A stretch of 18,189 bases of DNA, taken from positions 1-18,189 of the forward strand of contig CAMPHU010000081.1 in the NCBI GenBank assembly GCA_946886065.1, read 5' to 3'. Below the pieces are notes generated by a model that saw nothing but the letters and a program-made list of their open reading frames with translations, made no database searches and was not told the DNA's origin. Shown here piece after piece: positions 15,360 to 18,189 of the stretch (the first letter of the stretch is position 1; the number at the start of each line of letters is the position of its first letter). This stretch comes from an uncultured Massilia sp. (GTDB lineage Bacteria; Pseudomonadota; Gammaproteobacteria; Burkholderiales; Burkholderiaceae). A program made the translations under genes and the position numbers.

Positions 15360-16151
15360 TCAAACAGCGGTAAATCCGCCATCCACCACCAGCTCGTGCC
15401 CATTGACGTACGACGCCTGGTCCGAACACAGCCACAATGCCGCATTCGCGATCTCCGCGGCTTCGGCATACCGTCCCAGCGGCTGCGCCGCCTTCAGCTT
15501 CTTCTCGAAGCCCGGATCGCGCTCGATCGCACGCGCCAGCATCGGCGTCTTGACGGCGCCCGGGCACAGCGCATTCACGCGGATACCTTCACGCGCATAC
15601 TCCGCCGCCGCGCTCCGGGTCAGCCCGACCACCGCATGCTTGGAGGCGCCATAGATCGCGCGGCTGGGCGAACCCACCAGGCCCGACACCGAGGCCATGT
15701 TGACGATCGCCCCGCCGCCCTGCTTGAGCATCTGGCGCAGCTGGTACTTCATGCACAGCCACACGCCCTTCACGTTGACGCCCATGATGCGGTCGAACTG
15801 CTCGTCGTCGACTTCCGCCAGCGACTGGCGTTCCTCGTCGACCGCGGCGTTGTTGACCGCGTAGTCCAGGCGGCCGTAGTAATTGATGGTCTTCTCGACC
15901 AGCGCCTCGACTTCGTGCGCGCGGGTGACGTTACTTTGTACGAACAAGGCCTTGCCGCCCGATTCGACGATCATCGCGGCGGTCGCGTGGCCGCCTTCGA
16001 TCGAGGTGTCCGCGACCACCACACTGGCCCCGGCCCGGCCGAAAGCCAGCGCGATCGCCCGTCCGATCCCGCTTGCCGCACCGGTGACGAGAACGACCTT
16101 GCCGGAAAACGAAATGCCCGCCTCCGGCTGCTGCTTGCTGATGCCCTTCAT
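15360..16151 (-). CDS. Short-chain dehydrogenase/reductase (classical SDR)
   Basis: The 263-residue protein has all classical SDR marks: TGAASGIG (23-30) for cofactor binding, Asp48 at the end of strand 2 (VVVADTS), which favours NAD(H) over NADP(H), NNAA (100-103), and the catalytic set Ser154, Tyr167 and Lys171 (YGASK). Near the end, SYVNGHELVVDGGF is the usual C-terminal substrate/tetramer segment. The enzyme is a cytoplasmic oxidoreductase of the 3-oxoacyl-ACP reductase/glucose-1-dehydrogenase-like group; substrate cannot be named. The ATG at 16151 is chosen because GGGAG lies about six bases upstream and the family starts soon after; the frame extends to 16199 without family similarity. 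It is convergent with the GntR gene and in the same direction as the M16 peptidase, 140 bases downstream of it. Confidence 0.94.
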   Translation of the reverse strand: MKGISKQQPEAGISFSGKVVLVTGAASGIGRAIALAFGRAGASVVVADTSIEGGHATAAMIVESGGKALFVQSNVTRAHEVEALVEKTINYYGRLDYAVNNAAVDEERQSLAEVDDEQFDRIMGVNVKGVWLCMKYQLRQMLKQGGGAIVNMASVSGLVGSPSRAIYGASKHAVVGLTRSAAAEYAREGIRVNALCPGAVKTPMLARAIERDPGFEKKLKAAQPLGRYAEAAEIANAALWLCSDQASYVNGHELVVDGGFTAV

Positions 16152-16277
16152 GATGCTCCCAGATGAAACTGCACAACGCGTGCTGCCCAAAAGCAACATT
16201 CTAACGCAAGCGCGTTTTCTCTGTCACAAATTGGTCCGCCGGAGCGGCACGAATTTGCTCATCTGTTGCGAGCTTGA

Positions 16278-16295
16278 CTAGAGGCAACACTCTAG
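16278..16295 (-). terminator. Small hairpin at the 3' end of the M16 gene
   Basis: CTCTAG and CTAGAG (16290-16295 and 16278-16283) form a perfect 6-bp stem around a six-base loop; the stem includes the M16 stop codon TAG. It is short and has no T-run, so its role as a terminator is weak. The rest of 16200-16277 shows no assignable feature; the SDR promoter should lie there. Confidence 0.3.
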
Positions 16296-18189
16296 CGCGG
16301 CCTGGCCTTGCCCTGGTCGCCCGCGATGAACACCGACAGCTTGGCCGGATCGATGGCCTTGCGGAAGGCGGCGTTCAGCTCGGGCACGGTGACCGCCATC
16401 AGCTTGCGCTCCAGCTCGGCCGACCATTCGTAGGTCTTGTCCCGGTACAGGAAGGCCGTCCAGCCCGCCGCGAGCACCCCGTCGTCCGAGCGGTTCTGCA
16501 GGCGCTGCTGCATCATGCCCGACTTGGCGCCGGCCAGTTCCGCCGCCGTGAAGCCCTCCTTCAGCGCACGCGCCAGCTCGGCGCGCACGGCGGCGTCCAG
16601 CCTGGCAAGATTCTGCGGCGCGGCGATGGCGCTGATCGTGAAGCTGCCGGCGCGGTCCAGGCTGCCCGCCGACAGGTCCGAGCCGCCGCCGTAGGACAAG
16701 CCGTCCTTCTGGCGGATGCGGTCCATCAGGCGCGACTTCAGGCCGCCTTCGCCGAAGATGTAATTGGCCAGCATCAGCGCCGGATAATCCGGGTCGTCGA
16801 CGTTCAGGTCCAGGTTCATGCCGGCGATGTAGAAGCCGTTCTCCTTGTCCGGCGTATCGATCGTCTGCGTGGTGGGCGCCACCTCCACGTGGCGGCGCAG
16901 GATCGGCGCCGCGTTGGCGGGCGCCTTCCATCCGCCGAACAGCTGGTCCACCAGCGGCGTGATTTCCTTGGGATCGAAGTCGCCCACGATCGCCATCTCG
17001 GCCGGATGGGCGCCGTGGTAGTCGCGGTGGAAGGCCTTCAGGTCCTCCAGGCGCGCGGCCTTGATGTCCTCGATGTCTTCTTCCAGCGAATTCGCATGGC
17101 GCACATCGCCGCGCGGATAGGGGTCGCCATGCCGCGCCAGCGCGCGCGCGGCCACGCTTTCCGGTTCGGCGCGGCTGGCTTCCAGGCCCACCAGCGACTG
17201 CCGGCGCAGCTGCTCGAATTCGGCTTCCGGGAAGCTCGGCTCCTTCAGCACATGGGCGGCCAGCTTCAGGGCTTCGGGCAGGTTGGCGCGCGTGGTCTGG
17301 AAATGGTTGGGGCTGCCCGTCATCTTGAGCTTGTCGAAGGCGTCGGCCAGCTGGGCGCGGGTGTAGCGCGTGGTCCCGCGCAGCAGCATCGCGGACGTCA
17401 GCGCCGGCACCGCGCCCTTGCCGGTCATGTTCTTCTCGTCGCCAAAGTGCTGGCGCAGATCGACCGTCACGGTCTCGCCGCGGTTCTTCTTCGGCAGCAG
17501 GGCCAGCTTCACGCCGCCCGCCGTGGTGAGCGTGGTGCGCTTCATGATGTTCCGCTGGCTGGGATCGAAGTCCTCCGATACCAGGCTGGAGGCGGCCGGC
17601 TTGAAGTCCTTCATCACCGCCTCGACCGTGGGCGCGGCCGGCACCGTGGCGCGCTGCGGCGCCTCCTCCGGGATGAAGGTGCCGGTCACGCGGTTGCTGC
17701 GCATGAAGTAGTTGCGCGACGCGGCCGCCACCTGCTCCGCGCTGACCTGCTGGATGCGCTCGCGGCTCAGGAAGTACAGGCGCCAGTCGCCCAGCGCGAT
17801 CACCTCGGACAGGGCCACGCCGACGGCCTGCGGGTCGTTCAGGCTGCGCTCGATGGTGTTCAGGTAGGAGCGGCGCACCCGCTCCATCTCTTCCGCGGTC
17901 GGCGGCCTGGCGGCGAATTCCTCGACCGCCTGGGTGAGCGCTTCGCGCACGGGCTCGACCGGTTCTCCCTTCTTCACCACCGCGCCGAAGAACTGCAGGC
18001 CGGGCGCATAGCCGGTCTGGCCGAAGCTGAACACCTGGCTGGCCTTGCCGGTCTCCACCAGCAGCTTGTGCAGGCGGCCGTTGGGCACGTCGCCCAGGAT
18101 CTCGTTGGCGAAGCCCAATGCATCGCTCTCCGGATGCAGGTCGGACGGGATCTTGTAGCCCACCGCGACGATCTGCACGTCGCCCTGGC
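16292..18189 (-). CDS. M16 family zinc peptidase, C-terminal two-thirds (runs off right edge)
   Basis: The frame is open to the right edge: codons before the GTG at 18178 read Q-G-D, continuing the family's (V)GDVQ-(I/L)VAVGY strand, so this is an internal position and not the real start. At least 632 residues are visible. They cover the end of the first M16 unit (YKIPSDLHPESDALGFANEIL, GRLHKLLVETGKA, then ARPPTAEEMERVRRSYLN) and a full second unit from about residue 220 (TTAGGVKLALLPKKNRGETV; later NYIFGEGGLKSRLMDRIRQ and KDGLSYGGGSDLSAGSLDRA). The second unit lacks HxxEH, as expected for the inactive half of two-unit pitrilysin-like enzymes of about 900 residues. The zinc site should be in the missing N-terminal part. 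Members are usually exported and degrade small proteins or peptides in the periplasm. Confidence 0.92.
   Translation of the reverse strand, partial: QGDVQIVAVGYKIPSDLHPESDALGFANEILGDVPNGRLHKLLVETGKASQVFSFGQTGYAPGLQFFGAVVKKGEPVEPVREALTQAVEEFAARPPTAEEMERVRRSYLNTIERSLNDPQAVGVALSEVIALGDWRLYFLSRERIQQVSAEQVAAASRNYFMRSNRVTGTFIPEEAPQRATVPAAPTVEAVMKDFKPAASSLVSEDFDPSQRNIMKRTTLTTAGGVKLALLPKKNRGETVTVDLRQHFGDEKNMTGKGAVPALTSAMLLRGTTRYTRAQLADAFDKLKMTGSPNHFQTTRANLPEALKLAAHVLKEPSFPEAEFEQLRRQSLVGLEASRAEPESVAARALARHGDPYPRGDVRHANSLEEDIEDIKAARLEDLKAFHRDYHGAHPAEMAIVGDFDPKEITPLVDQLFGGWKAPANAAPILRRHVEVAPTTQTIDTPDKENGFYIAGMNLDLNVDDPDYPALMLANYIFGEGGLKSRLMDRIRQKDGLSYGGGSDLSAGSLDRAGSFTISAIAAPQNLARLDAAVRAELARALKEGFTAAELAGAKSGMMQQRLQNRSDDGVLAAGWTAFLYRDKTYEWSAELERKLMAVTVPELNAAFRKAIDPAKLSVFIAGDQGKARPR

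Noticed and set aside
16292..18178. GTG at 18178 as the true start of the M16 gene
   Set aside because: The frame continues to the window edge with family-like residues (Q-G-D before V) and the HxxEH unit is missing, so the start lies outside the window.

Overview
The window reads as chromosomal DNA of a GC-rich Gram-negative bacterium. Codon use is strongly G/C-ending. Gene content (GspA/ExeA-type ATPase, NagK-II/NagA/NagB-II sugar operon, two-half M16 peptidase) and the dispersed GGGTCCCCGCC/GGCGGGGACCC palindromes fit a betaproteobacterium of the Oxalobacteraceae (Massilia-like). The taxon is inferred from style and content, not from a marker gene. No tRNA, rRNA, CRISPR array, insertion sequence or phage gene is visible.

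Layout. (1) 1-601, minus strand: the 5' end of an ExeA/GspA-family ATPase gene, preceded by a small exported protein of unknown function. (2) 801-2150, plus: an exported DUF2807 (GIN-domain) protein built from 16 turns in which GSG and GPG corners alternate strictly. (3) 2178-4709, minus: a soluble hybrid histidine kinase (PAS-PAS-GAF-HisKA-HATPase-receiver). (4) 4811-6899, minus: a three-gene operon of SnoaL-like protein, alpha/beta hydrolase and XRE/MmyB-type regulator. A 21-bp perfect palindrome lies upstream of it. (5) 7172-11685, plus: a tightly coupled amino-sugar operon, nagK (BadF/BadG type), nagA, nagB-II (SIS type) and a long GH3 nagZ. It has a near-consensus sigma70 promoter and a strong intrinsic terminator. 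(6) 11957-13270, plus: an exported TPR protein with its own terminator. (7) 13469-15298, plus: a flavodoxin-fold protein with a cysteine cluster, followed by a GntR/HutC (UTRA) regulator. (8) 15360-16151, minus: an SDR dehydrogenase. (9) 16292-18189, minus: an M16 peptidase running off the right edge.

How the genes work together. The nag operon gives a complete cytoplasmic route. NagZ releases GlcNAc, NagK phosphorylates it, NagA deacetylates GlcNAc-6-P, and NagB-II converts GlcN-6-P to fructose-6-P. No transporter is present. The GntR protein 3 kb downstream resembles the DasR/NagR subgroup. The 272-bp divergent region before nagK carries two pairs of ATACC/GGTAT elements at helical-turn spacing, so a regulatory link is plausible but unproven. 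The XRE protein probably controls its own operon through the 21-bp palindrome.

I saw no clearly new multi-gene system. The most notable items are the alternating GSG/GPG repeat protein, the layered operators between the two divergent operons, and the N-terminally extended Cys-cluster flavoprotein paired with a GntR regulator.
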